Shown here piece by piece: positions 1 to 10,590 of a stretch of 64,000 nt of DNA (position 1 is its first letter; every line of letters begins with the position of its first letter). The stretch spans positions 186,001-250,000 of the forward strand of contig NZ_JANCLU010000002.1 of NCBI RefSeq assembly GCF_024294805.1, given 5' to 3'. The position numbers and the translations under genes were made by a program. The notes under the pieces are model-generated. The model did no database searches. It was given only the letters and a program-made list of their open reading frames with translations, and had not been told where the DNA came from. The stretch comes from Alsobacter ponti. GTDB taxonomy: Bacteria > Pseudomonadota > Alphaproteobacteria > Rhizobiales > Beijerinckiaceae.

Positions 1-184
1 CGAAGATTGCGCTGGATCAAGGCCATGGAGTGGGAACGCGCCCGGCGCGGGGCGAGATCGCTATTGCCTCGGTGATGCGTCCGTAATATAGAACAAATGG
101 AAGTTCAAATCGAACTTCGTTCGTTTTTCAGAACCGCGCGCCCGGCGTCCCGGCCGGAGCGGGCGGGCGCTGGAGCCCATCGCG
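1..184. other. Left edge of window, no confident gene
   Basis: No gene can be supported here. A minus-strand ATG at 26 (reading MALIQRN) could start a gene leaving the window, with a TATATT-like box near 86-91, but no clear ribosome binding site is seen. A plus-strand open frame from base 3 to a TAA at 84 could equally be a gene end. A perfect inverted repeat is described separately at 100-118. Confidence 0.3.
100..118. promoter_or_regulatory. Inverted repeat GAAGTTC-N5-GAACTTC
   Basis: Seven perfectly paired bases flank an AAATC spacer, followed by GTTCGTTTTTC. It could be a dimeric regulator site or a weak terminator, because a T run follows the stem. It lies in a non-coding gap upstream of the small gene at 185. 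Confidence 0.35.
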
Positions 185-445
185 ATGCGACATCACCCCC
201 GCCACACGCCCTGTCCCCGCCGCCTCGCCGAGGCGATCCGCGGGCGCGGCAAGATCGGACTGCGCGAGGCGCTGCGCCTGCGCGATCTCGGCGTTCACCC
301 GTTCGCCGGCGCGGTGGTGTTCACGATGCGCGCCGACGACGAGGTGGAGGCCGCCGGCGGGCTGGACGCGCAGGTCGAGGTCAGCGCGGCCGAGACGCTC
401 GCCCTCCTGGAAACCCTGCTCGCCGCGCCCGCTTTGGCGTCCTAG
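185..445 (+). CDS. Small hypothetical protein, 86 aa
   Basis: I do not recognise this protein. It is accepted as a gene because nearly every codon ends in G or C, like the neighbouring genes, and because the second half (RADDEVEAAGGLDAQVEVSA, then a Leu-rich helix) is acidic and protein-like. The first 30 residues are Arg-rich and the true start could be further in. Its TAG stop overlaps the stop of the convergent gene at 442 by two bases. It has no signal peptide, membrane segment or metal motif, so no function is proposed. Confidence 0.45.
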   Translation: MRHHPRHTPCPRRLAEAIRGRGKIGLREALRLRDLGVHPFAGAVVFTMRADDEVEAAGGLDAQVEVSAAETLALLETLLAAPALAS

Positions 446-1026
446 CGGATCGGCAGCATCAGGTGCTCGTAGGGCGTCCCGGCCCACATCACGTAGGGCA
501 TGGTGGGGTCGGCCTTGGGCGAGCGCGGGTAGTTCGCCGCCATGCCCTTGGCCTCGGCGCCGACGATCATGACGTGCGCGCCGGTCTTCACCCAGTTGTT
601 GTCCTTGGTCGGGCCGGTGGCGAACGGGTCGGTGTTGCTCGCCCCGTTGTCGCCCCGGAGCATGTAGATGAAGCCGAGCTTCTGCGGCGCGGCGCCGTGG
701 CTCATGTAGGCCTGGCCCCATTCCATGCCGCCCTGGTCGGCGCACATCGGGTCGGTGCCGGACGGGTCCATGCAGGTCCAGCCGTTGTCGCCCTTGCGCA
801 CCACCTTCATGGAGCCGTCGGGGGCCATGTTGAGGATCGTCGCGCCCTTGAACACGTTGGGCGGCGCGGCCTTCTGCAGCTTGGCCATCAGCGCCTTGTC
901 GCTGATGGTCTTGTGACTCATGGACTTGTCGGGCATGGCCTTGTTCTGGGCGAGGGCGGTCGCCGAGCCTGCAAGGATGAACGCCGCGGGAGCCAGCAGC
1001 AAAGCGGTCTGGAGAGAGCGTCTCAT
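442..1026 (-). CDS. Secreted protein of unknown function, 194 aa
   Basis: The ATG at 1026 follows a strong AGGAGGA ribosome binding site, which decides the start over longer open frames. Residues 1-27 form a signal peptide (MRRSLQTALLLAPAAFILAG, cleavage near ALAQ/N), so the mature protein is periplasmic or secreted. The mature part opens with a Lys/Met-rich stretch, then a domain with two Cys in GWTCMDPSGTDPMCADQGG that could form a disulfide. The domain looks like an unnamed family of small alphaproteobacterial exported proteins, but I cannot assign a reaction. It is monocistronic, convergent with the small gene at 185. Confidence 0.75.
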   Translation of the reverse strand: MRRSLQTALLLAPAAFILAGSATALAQNKAMPDKSMSHKTISDKALMAKLQKAAPPNVFKGATILNMAPDGSMKVVRKGDNGWTCMDPSGTDPMCADQGGMEWGQAYMSHGAAPQKLGFIYMLRGDNGASNTDPFATGPTKDNNWVKTGAHVMIVGAEAKGMAANYPRSPKADPTMPYVMWAGTPYEHLMLPIR

Positions 1027-1270
1027 GTCGAGTCCTCCTGTTCGCCAATGGGGGGCGCGCCGGCGCGGGCGGTCCGCGCGCGGGTGCGAGGCCGTCGGCC
1101 GGCGTGTCGGATCGGAGATCGATGCGCCCGGTGCAGGGTGGGGCGCGAGGCGGGGGAGCGCTGTTTCTTGGCCTCGCCTGGCGAGGCGACAATCACGAGC
1201 GGCAACATAGCTCAGCTTCGCGGACCCCGCGAGGGCTCCGGTGTGCTGCATCGCATCATCGTGAGAGGGA

Positions 1271-3082
<1,812 letters not shown>

Positions 3083-3314
3083 CACGCACCCCCTTCCGGC
3101 GGCATGGCGGCGGCTGGCGTCGTGGCGTCCGATGGTTGCTTATACCACCGTCGCGTGTCCGTGGCGTCATCCTCGCGCGCGGGCCGCATCGCGCGGGCAC
3201 GGCGGCCCTCGCCACGCGAACGCCCCATCGCCGCGCTAGGTCGTGCCGGTTGGCCGCGAAGCGCGGGAGAGATCGCGCCGCGCGGCCGGCGGGAAACGCT
3301 GAAGGAGTGAGAGC

Positions 3315-3908
3315 ATGCCGGACGTCACGCCCTGCCTCTGGTTCGACCGCGAGGCCGAGGAAGCCGCCCGTTTCTACACGTCGCTGCTGCCCGACAGCCG
3401 CATCGACGAGATCCAGCGCTCGCCGGCCGACTGGCCGGCCGGCAAGGCGGGCGACGTCGTCATGGTGACGTTCACGGTGGGCGGGCGTCGCTTCCTCGCG
3501 CTCAACGGGGGAGGGGGCCAGCCCGCCAACTTCGCGGTTTCGCTGTCGGTCGAGTGCCGCGACCAGGCCGAGGTCGACCGGCTGTGGGACGGATTGCTGG
3601 CCGGCGGCGGCCAGCCGATCCAGTGCGGCTGGCTGCGCGACCGCTACGGCTTCGCCTGGCAGGTCGTGCCCGAGATGCTGCCGCGCCTGATCTCGGACCC
3701 GGACCGCGCCAAGGCGCGCCGGGTGATGGAGGCGATGTTCGACATGGTGAAGCTCGACGTCGCGGCGCTGGAGAAAGCCGCCGCCGGGGCCGGACGGGGC
3801 GGTCCCGGCGAAGGCGCGCGTCACTTCTCCTCCAGGAACGAGAGGTCCACCGGGCCGAACCGCACCTCGGCCGGCTCGAGGAAGCGCCGGCCGTTCACCT
3901 CGTCGTGA
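3315..3908 (+). CDS. PhnB-like VOC family protein
   Basis: Residues 1-160 match the PhnB / 3-demethylubiquinone methyltransferase-like branch of the glyoxalase (VOC) fold: CLWFDREAEEAARFYTSLLP at the start, GGRRFLALNGG in the middle, then the family-typical GWLRDRYGFAWQVVPEMLP and a helical end (VMEAMFDMVKLDVAALEKA). The start follows a GAAGGAG site. Relatives usually stop soon after that helix. Here the frame runs about 37 residues further in Arg/Ser-rich sequence that is antisense to the next gene, so the original stop has probably been lost. The catalytic role of this branch is not established. Confidence 0.75.
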   Translation: MPDVTPCLWFDREAEEAARFYTSLLPDSRIDEIQRSPADWPAGKAGDVVMVTFTVGGRRFLALNGGGGQPANFAVSLSVECRDQAEVDRLWDGLLAGGGQPIQCGWLRDRYGFAWQVVPEMLPRLISDPDRAKARRVMEAMFDMVKLDVAALEKAAAGAGRGGPGEGARHFSSRNERSTGPNRTSAGSRKRRPFTSS

Positions 3909-4375
3909 CGCGGGAAGGTCGGCGGCGGGAAGCGCACCGTCACCGTCGCGTCGCGCAGCACCGGCACGGCGACGTTCTGCCCGTAATGGTAGAGCGTGGG
4001 ATGCCACAGGAACGGGACGCGCAGTTGTGCGACCTCCCGGCCGGAGGCGTCGGCGATCGACACGTCGATGTCGAGCGCCGGGAGGAATCGTCCGTCGGCG
4101 GCGTCGCGCACCGCCACCTCGACATGCAGGTTCTCCGTCGTCGGCTCGCGCCATTCCAGGCCGTCGCCCGACCACATATAGAGGCCTTCGGCCTTCTCCA
4201 GCGCCAGCGCCACGGAGTAGTCGCCGTGCCGCTGCTCCTCGCCGAACTCGGCGACCATGCCGGTCATGTGCTTGAGCGCCAGCCCATAGGCCGCGCCCTC
4301 GGCGCGCGCGAGCGCCAGCCCGATCCGCCCGGCTTCCTCGCTGGGCGTGGTCGGCGGTTTGGGGTCGTCGCTCAT
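3821..4375 (-). CDS. Tp34/P19-type iron-transport-like protein, apparently cytoplasmic
   Basis: The 184-residue protein has a beta-rich core with LHVEVAVRDAADGRFLPALD and WHPTLYHYGQNVAVP. The HYGxNV element and overall arrangement resemble the periplasmic Fe2+-binding family of Treponema Tp34 and Campylobacter P19. Unlike those proteins it has no signal peptide: it begins MSDDPKPPTTPSEEAGRIG. Either export is through another route or the domain has been reused in the cytoplasm. The gene is monocistronic, and its last 88 bases overlap antisense with the end of the PhnB-like gene. Family assignment rests on motif memory and is moderate. Confidence 0.5.
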   Translation of the reverse strand: MSDDPKPPTTPSEEAGRIGLALARAEGAAYGLALKHMTGMVAEFGEEQRHGDYSVALALEKAEGLYMWSGDGLEWREPTTENLHVEVAVRDAADGRFLPALDIDVSIADASGREVAQLRVPFLWHPTLYHYGQNVAVPVLRDATVTVRFPPPTFPRHDEVNGRRFLEPAEVRFGPVDLSFLEEK

Positions 4376-4604
4376 GGTCGTCTCCCTCGGCGCGTGGACC
4401 GCGTGCCTCGATAATCGGGCCGGGCTTTCGGGAGTTCCGGGCGGGGACGGCGGGCGGGCAGGACGGGGCGTCGGCGGAACGCTCGGTTAACCGTCCAGAC
4501 AACCTTTAAAGCCGCCCTCCAAATGATTGATGAACATCAATATTAGTTTCACGCTTCATCAACAAATTAAACGAATAAGGAACATAAGAAAGAAGAGAGG
4601 TCGG
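4376..4604. promoter_or_regulatory. AT-rich divergent promoter region
   Basis: This gap lies between two divergent genes. The last 100 bases (about 4505-4600) are much richer in A/T than anything nearby, with repeated ATTAA/AATAAG stretches, and end in the AGAGAGG ribosome binding site of the receiver/zinc-ribbon gene. It probably holds that operon's promoter and leader. No clear -35/-10 pair can be fixed by eye. Confidence 0.45.
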
Positions 4605-6290
4605 GTGGCGAATATCCTGCTCATCGAGGACGATCCGCTCACGCTGGAGTTCTTCCGGCGGGTGCTGGAAAGCCGCGGCCATGTGGTCGACGCGGCCCGC
4701 GATGGGTTCGACGCGGCCGAGTTCCTGGCGCGCCGCCACTACGACATCGCCCTTCTCGACTATCACCTCCCGGAACTCGACGGCTACGCGGCGGCGCGGA
4801 TGCTCACCGCCTGCACCTCGCTCAACGACCGGCCCCTGCTCGTGGCGATCACCGGCGACCCCGCCGGCGTCATGTCGCGCAGCGGCTCGGACACGCTGTT
4901 CGAGGCCGTGCTGCCCAAGCCGGTGGACCAGAAGGCGCTGTTCGCCCTCGTCGAGCGCCTGATGCGCGACCCCGAGCGCGAGCGGCTGCGGCAGGCCTCG
5001 CGCGGGTTCTGGCGCGAGCGCGGGCTGGCGGACCGGCCGCGGGCCTTCGTCGCGCCGGCTCCGACCCGCGAGCAGCGCCTGGCCCTGGAACTCTGCTTCG
5101 ACCTCGCCGCGCGGCCCGGCGACGCCGAGCTGATCCTGCTGCAATCCGCCAGCGGGCTCGACGAGGCCGCCCGCGCCCGCGCCATCGAGCCCGGCGCGCA
5201 TCTCCTGCCCGTGGTCGACATGACGGGCGAGCTGACGGCGATCTGCGACGCGTCGTTCAAGGTCGGCGATCCCGACACCTGGGCCGAGCTCGCCGGCGCG
5301 GTGCTCCGCTTCGCCCGCCAGCGCGAGGCCCTGGCGCCCTCGGCGCGCGACGCCGCCGACCTCGCGACGCGGCTGATGGTCTATACCCACCTCTCCGGCC
5401 GCCCGCTGGAGCCGGTGCGCGACCCGCGCTCGAAGGTCTATTTCCGCTATCGCGGCCTGTTCCACGAGGCCGACGCCGAGCTGGCGGCCGAGAGGCTGGC
5501 GCGCGAGGGCTATCTGGAGCGCCGCTTCGTCGACCGTTTCCACGCCTGCAAGGATTGCGGCTCGCACAGGCTGAACGTGCGCGAGGAATGCCCGGCCTGC
5601 CGCTCGCCTGAACTGGCCGAGACGGCGCTGCTGCATCACTTCCAGTGCGCCCATCTCGGCCCCGAGGACGCGTTCCGCGCCGGGCGAAAGCTCGTGTGCC
5701 CGAAGTGCCGCGTCGAGCTGCGCCATTATGGGGCGGACTACGAGCGCGCCGGCACGGCGCTGGAATGCGGCGCCTGCCGCGCCATCAACAGCGAGCCCGC
5801 CGTCGGCTTCGTGTGCATGGACTGCGCCGCGCACACGGACGGGGAGGCCGCCCCGACCCGCGACGTCCACGCCTACGTGCTGACGGCGCGCGCCCGCGAC
5901 CTGCTGGCGAAGGGGGAGGAGCCGCAGCCCTCGCTTCCGCCCGATGTGCTGCGCGCCCTGCGCGAGCTGCGCGCCCGCGAACCCGAGCCGCCGGAAACGG
6001 TGATCGTCACGGAGATCCACTACGCGGCGACGCAGACCATCGTCGCCAGCCGGGGCGCGCCGATCTTCGCCAGGCTGCGACGGCTGTTCCTGGAGAACCT
6101 GGGCAACCTCATCGGCGACATCGGCCGGGTCGTGCCCGGCGCGGAGGTCGACTATCTGCTGCTGCGCGACGTCGGCCCCGAGGAGCTTGAGCGCTCGGGC
6201 TCCGCGCTGCTGAGCGAATGCGAGGCCCTGCTGGCCCCCAAGCTCGCGGCCGAGTTCCGCGTCGTCGGCCCCTTCCGCGAGGCGGCCTGA
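4605..6290 (+). CDS. Response regulator with zinc-ribbon (TackOD1-like) output domain
   Basis: A GTG start at 4605 is chosen because AGAGAGG precedes it and the receiver begins immediately (MANILLIEDD); an ATG 26 codons upstream would add an AT-rich Lys/Arg leader. Residues 1-125 are a receiver: acidic pair near 9-10, phospho-acceptor Asp in ALLDYHLPELDG, and Lys in VLPKPVD. The remaining 430 residues contain five Cys pairs (CKDCG, CPAC, CPKC, CGAC, CMDC) typical of stacked zinc ribbons, as in the TackOD1 output domain. It starts an operon with a glycosyltransferase two bases downstream and an HlyD-like protein, so it probably controls synthesis or export of a surface polysaccharide. The TackOD1 name is from motif memory. 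Confidence 0.75.
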   Translation: MANILLIEDDPLTLEFFRRVLESRGHVVDAARDGFDAAEFLARRHYDIALLDYHLPELDGYAAARMLTACTSLNDRPLLVAITGDPAGVMSRSGSDTLFEAVLPKPVDQKALFALVERLMRDPERERLRQASRGFWRERGLADRPRAFVAPAPTREQRLALELCFDLAARPGDAELILLQSASGLDEAARARAIEPGAHLLPVVDMTGELTAICDASFKVGDPDTWAELAGAVLRFARQREALAPSARDAADLATRLMVYTHLSGRPLEPVRDPRSKVYFRYRGLFHEADAELAAERLAREGYLERRFVDRFHACKDCGSHRLNVREECPACRSPELAETALLHHFQCAHLGPEDAFRAGRKLVCPKCRVELRHYGADYERAGTALECGACRAINSEPAVGFVCMDCAAHTDGEAAPTRDVHAYVLTARARDLLAKGEEPQPSLPPDVLRALRELRAREPEPPETVIVTEIHYAATQTIVASRGAPIFARLRRLFLENLGNLIGDIGRVVPGAEVDYLLLRDVGPEELERSGSALLSECEALLAPKLAAEFRVVGPFREAA

Positions 6291-6292
6291 CC

Positions 6293-7567
6293 ATGGACGA
6301 CCTCGACCAGGCCCTCGCCATGCTCATCGGGCAAAGCGGCCCCGGGCTCGCGGCGATGTTCTGGTACACGCTGGTGTTCGAGCTGCCGCGCTACGGCTTC
6401 CCGCTGCTCGGCTCGGCGTTCGGGCCGCTGGTGGCGCGCGGGCCGGCCGCGCCGGCGGGCCTGCCGGGCAGGCCGCCGCGCGTGAGCGTCGTCGTGGTCG
6501 GCCACAACGAGGCCGACGTGCTCGACCGCTGCGTCCGCTCGCTGCGCGAACAGTCCTTCGGCGGCTTCGAGATCGTCATCGTCAGCGACGGGTCCGACGA
6601 CGGCATGGGGCGCGTCGCCGGCCGGCTCGTGCGCGAGCGGCTGGCCGACGTGGCGCTGGCCACCGACCTGCGCGGCGGCAAGTCGGCCGGGCTGAACCTC
6701 GCCATCGGCGCGAGCTCCGGCGACATCGTCATCACCGTAGACTGCGACTGCTCCTACGACCGCTTCGCCATCGAGGAGATCCTGCGTCCCTTCGCCGACC
6801 CGCGCGTCGGGGCGGTCTGCGGCGACGTCGTGCCGCGCAACGGCGACGCCGGCCTGCTCAGCCGCTTCCAGGAGATCGAGTACCTGTTCGCGATCTCGGT
6901 CGGCAAGCGCATCGGCGCGCAGTTCGGCCAGGTCGTGTGCATGTCGGGCGCGTTCAGCGCGTTCCGGCGCGACGCGCTCGACGGCGTCGGCGGCTTCGAC
7001 GTCGGCGGCGGCGAGGACCTCGACGTGACGCTGCGGCTGCGCGCCCGCGGCTGGATCATCGGCTTCGCCCCGGCGGCGATCTGCCATACCGACGTGCCCG
7101 AGGCGCTGTGGACGCTGGTGCGCCAGCGCCTGCGCTGGGAGCGCGACTCCGTGCGGCTGCGCTACCGCAAGATGCGCGACCTCATGCTGCCGGGCGGCGC
7201 GCGCTTCGCGGTGGCCGAGGCGCTGCACCAGTGGGACTTCCTGCTGTTCGGCGTGCTCGGCGCGGTGGCGTTCCCGTTCTATGTCGTCTGGCTGTTTACG
7301 ACCTACGGGGCGTTCGCGCCGGCCATTCTCGCGGCGGCCCAGCTCGGCCTGCTGGCGCTCGACGCCGCGTCGCTCGCGCTCGCGGCCGTCGTCACCGGCC
7401 GCCCCGCCTTCTGGCGCAACCTCGCCTACACGCCGGGCTTCTCGCTGTTCACCAGCTATTTCATGCGCATGGTGCGGCTGTGGGCCTATGTCGAGGAGTG
7501 GATGCTGTTCGGCTCCACCCGCGACAACTACGTGCCCGCCCGCGTCCGCCACGTCCGGAAGTGGTAG
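6293..7567 (+). CDS. Membrane family 2 glycosyltransferase
   Basis: The 424-residue protein has a processive GT2 layout: an N-terminal membrane helix (about 15-35), a cytoplasmic GT-A domain, and about three C-terminal membrane helices. Visible motifs are VSVVVVGHNEADVLDRCVRS, the nucleotide-sugar and metal site TVDCDCSYD, the acceptor-site GGGEDLD and the RQRLRW (QxxRW) signature. These are the hallmarks of hyaluronan/cellulose/N-acetylglucosamine polymerases. The start is two bases after the regulator's stop and the HlyD-like gene follows after four bases, so the three are co-transcribed. The sugar polymer made is not predictable. Confidence 0.85.
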   Translation: MDDLDQALAMLIGQSGPGLAAMFWYTLVFELPRYGFPLLGSAFGPLVARGPAAPAGLPGRPPRVSVVVVGHNEADVLDRCVRSLREQSFGGFEIVIVSDGSDDGMGRVAGRLVRERLADVALATDLRGGKSAGLNLAIGASSGDIVITVDCDCSYDRFAIEEILRPFADPRVGAVCGDVVPRNGDAGLLSRFQEIEYLFAISVGKRIGAQFGQVVCMSGAFSAFRRDALDGVGGFDVGGGEDLDVTLRLRARGWIIGFAPAAICHTDVPEALWTLVRQRLRWERDSVRLRYRKMRDLMLPGGARFAVAEALHQWDFLLFGVLGAVAFPFYVVWLFTTYGAFAPAILAAAQLGLLALDAASLALAAVVTGRPAFWRNLAYTPGFSLFTSYFMRMVRLWAYVEEWMLFGSTRDNYVPARVRHVRKW

Positions 7568-7571
7568 GCCC

Positions 7572-8585
7572 ATGCAGCGCATCCGAAAGCGGCCCCGCCT
7601 CGACACCCTCGTCAACCAGCACCGCGCCGGCTCCCCCGTCGCGTGGGGCAAGCGCGTCTATCTCGGGCTGCTGGCGGCGCTGGGGCTCGCCATCGCCAAC
7701 TACGCGGTGGGCGACGCCGTGCTGCTGCGCGCCGACGGCACCGTCGTCGTCGACCGCACCATCGTCGCCGCCACCTATCCGGCCAAGGTCGCCGCCGTGC
7801 GCGTGCGCGAGGGCGAGAAGGTGACGCAGGGGCAGGTGCTCGTCGAGCTGGAATCGGCGGACATGCTCAAGGACATCGCCGACCTCGCCGCCCGCAATTC
7901 GGAGCTGGCGATCCGCGAGGCGCAATTGCGGGTGCGCCAGGCGACCATCGAATCCGTGCTGCCCATCGCGCGGCGCCACGCGCAGGAGACCAACAAGCAG
8001 GTGCGCCGGCTCGACTCCATGTCCGAAGGCGGCCTCGTTCCCTCCACCCGCATCGACCAGGCGCTGGCCTCGCGCATGGTGACGGCGGAGAAGCTGGCCG
8101 AGCTGAGCGGCCAGTCCGACGCGATGTCCGGCGAGCTGGCGCTGGTGGCGCAGGCGCACGAGCGCGCCGTCACCGCGCTCGTCCAGCTCGAGGCCTTCTA
8201 CAACAAGGGCCAGGTGCGCGCCGCCACGGCGGGCGTGGTGGGGGCGAGGGTGCCGTCGCCCGGCCAGGTCGTGCGCTTCGGCGACGAGCTGCTGCAGGTC
8301 AACGGCGAGCGCGCCTACGTGCTGGCCTATTTGCCGGAGCTGTACCTGTTCGGGCTCAAGGCCGGCGACCGCGTCACCGTCAGCGCCGGGGCAAGCGGAA
8401 CCGTGGGCGAGATCGACGCCATCCTCTCGGTCGCCGACGCGCTGCCGGCGGAGTTCCAGAACATGTTTCGCCCGCGCGACCGCAGCCGGCTGGTGCGCAT
8501 CTCGATCCCGCCGGGACACGATTTCGCGATCTCGCAGAAGGTCCGCGTCGGCGGCTGCGCGCTGGGCTGGTGCTGGCTGCGCTGA
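7572..8585 (+). CDS. HlyD/Alg44-like periplasmic membrane-fusion protein
   Basis: The 337 residues contain one membrane helix near 28-50, a lipoyl/biotinyl-like half-motif (AAVRVREGEKVTQGQVLVEL), a long coiled-coil region at about 95-205, and the matching second half (KGQVRAATAGVVG). This is the membrane-fusion-protein plan. In polysaccharide systems such proteins (for example Alg44) sit beside a GT2 synthase and connect it to the periplasm. The position directly after the glycosyltransferase supports that role. There is no outer-membrane partner or ABC transporter nearby. The protein ends VGGCALGWCWLR, with two closely spaced Cys at the C-terminus. Confidence 0.75.
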   Translation: MQRIRKRPRLDTLVNQHRAGSPVAWGKRVYLGLLAALGLAIANYAVGDAVLLRADGTVVVDRTIVAATYPAKVAAVRVREGEKVTQGQVLVELESADMLKDIADLAARNSELAIREAQLRVRQATIESVLPIARRHAQETNKQVRRLDSMSEGGLVPSTRIDQALASRMVTAEKLAELSGQSDAMSGELALVAQAHERAVTALVQLEAFYNKGQVRAATAGVVGARVPSPGQVVRFGDELLQVNGERAYVLAYLPELYLFGLKAGDRVTVSAGASGTVGEIDAILSVADALPAEFQNMFRPRDRSRLVRISIPPGHDFAISQKVRVGGCALGWCWLR

Positions 8586-8716
8586 CCCGCCCGCCGCCGC
8601 GAACGGTCCCGGACATTGGGGAACCGCAACGCATTCAATTGGCTTGAGGGGGACGAAGCGCCGCCCCCGCGAACCGCTGTCCGGGCGCGCGGCGGCGCAG
8701 GCCAGGACCCAAGCCC

Positions 8717-9196
8717 ATGCAAGTCGAACGCCGAGCGGCCTACTCCGAGCCGCCCCAGCCCCCGTCCTCCACCGCCAGCATCGCAGGACACCCCATCCAC
8801 CCGATGCTCGTGCCGTTCCCCATCGCGTTCTTCGCCGCGGCGCTCGTCACCGACATCGCCTACTGGCGCACCGCCGACCTGCAGTACAGCAACTTCTCGT
8901 CGTGGCTCATCGCCGGCGGCCTGGTGATGGGCGCGCTGGCGGCGCTCGCCGGGCTGACCGACTTCATCGCCAACAGCCGCATCCGCGCCCAGCGGCCGGC
9001 CTGGCCGCACGCGCTCGGCAACATCGTCGCGATGCTGCTGGCGCTGGTGAACGCCTTCGTCCACGGCCGCGACGGCTGGACCGGCGTCGTGCCGTGGGGG
9101 CTCGCGCTGTCCGCCGCGGTGGTGCTGATCCTGCTGGTGACCGGCTGGCTCGGCGGCGCGCTGGTTTACCGTCACCGCGTGGGAGTCCAGCCATGA
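8717..9196 (+). CDS. DUF2231 four-helix membrane protein
   Basis: The 159-residue protein has the DUF2231 signature: an early GHPIHPMLVPFPIAFFAAAL followed by three more hydrophobic helices and conserved His/Asp residues between them. The family is predicted to bind heme or redox cofactors in the inner membrane but is not well characterised. Its stop overlaps the start of the following sorbosone-dehydrogenase-like lipoprotein by four bases (ATGA). A multiheme cytochrome c follows further on, so a role in periplasmic electron transfer is plausible. That last step is inference from neighbours. Confidence 0.8.
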   Translation: MQVERRAAYSEPPQPPSSTASIAGHPIHPMLVPFPIAFFAAALVTDIAYWRTADLQYSNFSSWLIAGGLVMGALAALAGLTDFIANSRIRAQRPAWPHALGNIVAMLLALVNAFVHGRDGWTGVVPWGLALSAAVVLILLVTGWLGGALVYRHRVGVQP

Positions 9197-10524
9197 AGCC
9201 CGCCAAGACCTTCGCCCGCGTCCTCGCCGCGTCGGCGGCGGCGGCGTCGCTGCTCGGCCTGGCCGCGTGCCAGGAGAACGACAATTTCGACCGCTCCACC
9301 CAGATCGGGCCCAACCCGACCCTGCCGGAGCCGCACCAATACCTGTTTCCGCCGATGAAGATCGGCACGCCGGTCGGCTGGAGCCAGGGCCAGGCGCCGA
9401 CGGTCGCCAAGGGCCTCCAGATCAAGGCCCTGGCGACCGATCTGCGCCACCCGCGCTCGCTCCTCGTGCTGCCCAACGGCGACGTGCTGGTGGCCGAGCC
9501 GAGCGGCCCGCCGCCCGAGCCGGTCACAAGGCCCAAGAGCATCGTGCTGAGCTGGTTCCTCTCCGCCGCGCACGGCAAGTCGTCGGGCGCCAACCGGATC
9601 ACGCTTCTGCGCGACGCCAACGGAGACGGCGCGACCGAGCAGCGCACGGTGTTCCTCGACCACCAGAACTCGCCGTTCGGCATGGCGCTGGTCGGCGGCG
9701 ACCTCTACGTCGCCAACACCGACGCCGTGATGCGCTTCCCCTACACCGAGGGCCAGACGAAGATCGACGCCGCCGGCACGAAGCTCCTCGACCTGCCGGG
9801 CGGGCCGATCAACCATCACTGGACCAAGAGCCTCACGGCCAGCGCCGACGGCAAGCTGCTCTATGCCGGCGTCGGCTCCAACAGCAACGTCGCCGAGAAC
9901 GGCATGGAGGCCGAGAAGGGGCGGGCGGCGGTCTGGGAGATCGACAGGGAGAGCGGACGCGCGCGCGTCTTCGCCAGCGGCCTGCGCAACCCGAACGGCC
10001 TGTCCATCGAGCCGACCACGCACGCGCTGTGGGCCGTCATCAACGAGCGCGACGAGCTCGGGCCCAACCTCGTGCCGGACTACATGACCTCGGTGCGCGA
10101 GGGCGCGTTCTACGGCTGGCCGTACAGCTATTATGGGCAGCACGTCGACCCGCGCGTCATGCCGCCCAACCCCGAGCTCGTGGCCAAGGCCATCCCGCCG
10201 GACTTCGCGCTGAGCTCGCACGTCGCGCCGCTCGGCATGGCGTTCGTCACCGACGGGCCGCTCGCCGCGATGTTCGGCCAGGGCGCGTTCGTGGGCGAGC
10301 ACGGCAGCTGGGACCGCGACCATTTCAACGGCTACAAGGTCATCTTCGTGCCGTTCAAGGACGGCAAGCCCAGCGGCCCGGTCAAGGACGTGGTCACCGG
10401 CTTCGTCAACGACAAGGACCAGGTGTACGGACGGCCGGTCGGCGTCGCCATCGACAAGACCGGCGCGCTGCTCATCGCCGACGACGTCGGCGACGTCGTC
10501 TGGCGCGTCACGGCCGGCTCTTGA
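9193..10524 (+). CDS. L-sorbosone dehydrogenase-like PQQ-type lipoprotein
   Basis: The 443-residue protein starts with a lipoprotein signal (lipobox LAAC, Cys near residue 28), so it is anchored in the periplasm. The rest is a six-bladed beta-propeller of the soluble glucose/sorbosone dehydrogenase family, with blades such as ATDLRHPRSLLVLPNGDVLV, FASGLRNPNGLSIEP and GVAIDKTGALLIADDVGDVV. Such proteins oxidise sugars or aldehydes with PQQ and pass electrons to cytochromes. It overlaps the upstream DUF2231 gene by four bases, and a tetraheme cytochrome gene begins 66 bases later, an obvious electron acceptor. The substrate is unknown. Confidence 0.8.
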   Translation: MKPAKTFARVLAASAAAASLLGLAACQENDNFDRSTQIGPNPTLPEPHQYLFPPMKIGTPVGWSQGQAPTVAKGLQIKALATDLRHPRSLLVLPNGDVLVAEPSGPPPEPVTRPKSIVLSWFLSAAHGKSSGANRITLLRDANGDGATEQRTVFLDHQNSPFGMALVGGDLYVANTDAVMRFPYTEGQTKIDAAGTKLLDLPGGPINHHWTKSLTASADGKLLYAGVGSNSNVAENGMEAEKGRAAVWEIDRESGRARVFASGLRNPNGLSIEPTTHALWAVINERDELGPNLVPDYMTSVREGAFYGWPYSYYGQHVDPRVMPPNPELVAKAIPPDFALSSHVAPLGMAFVTDGPLAAMFGQGAFVGEHGSWDRDHFNGYKVIFVPFKDGKPSGPVKDVVTGFVNDKDQVYGRPVGVAIDKTGALLIADDVGDVVWRVTAGS

Positions 10525-10590
10525 CGGGGCCCGAGAAGCGGCGGCCGCGTCGCCGCTTCGCGTCGCCCCGAGGAAGGTGAGCCGGCGAGG

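Noticed and set aside
1-90. Partial genes at the left edge on either strand
   Set aside because: Neither frame shows a motif or a ribosome binding site, and the fragment is too short to judge.
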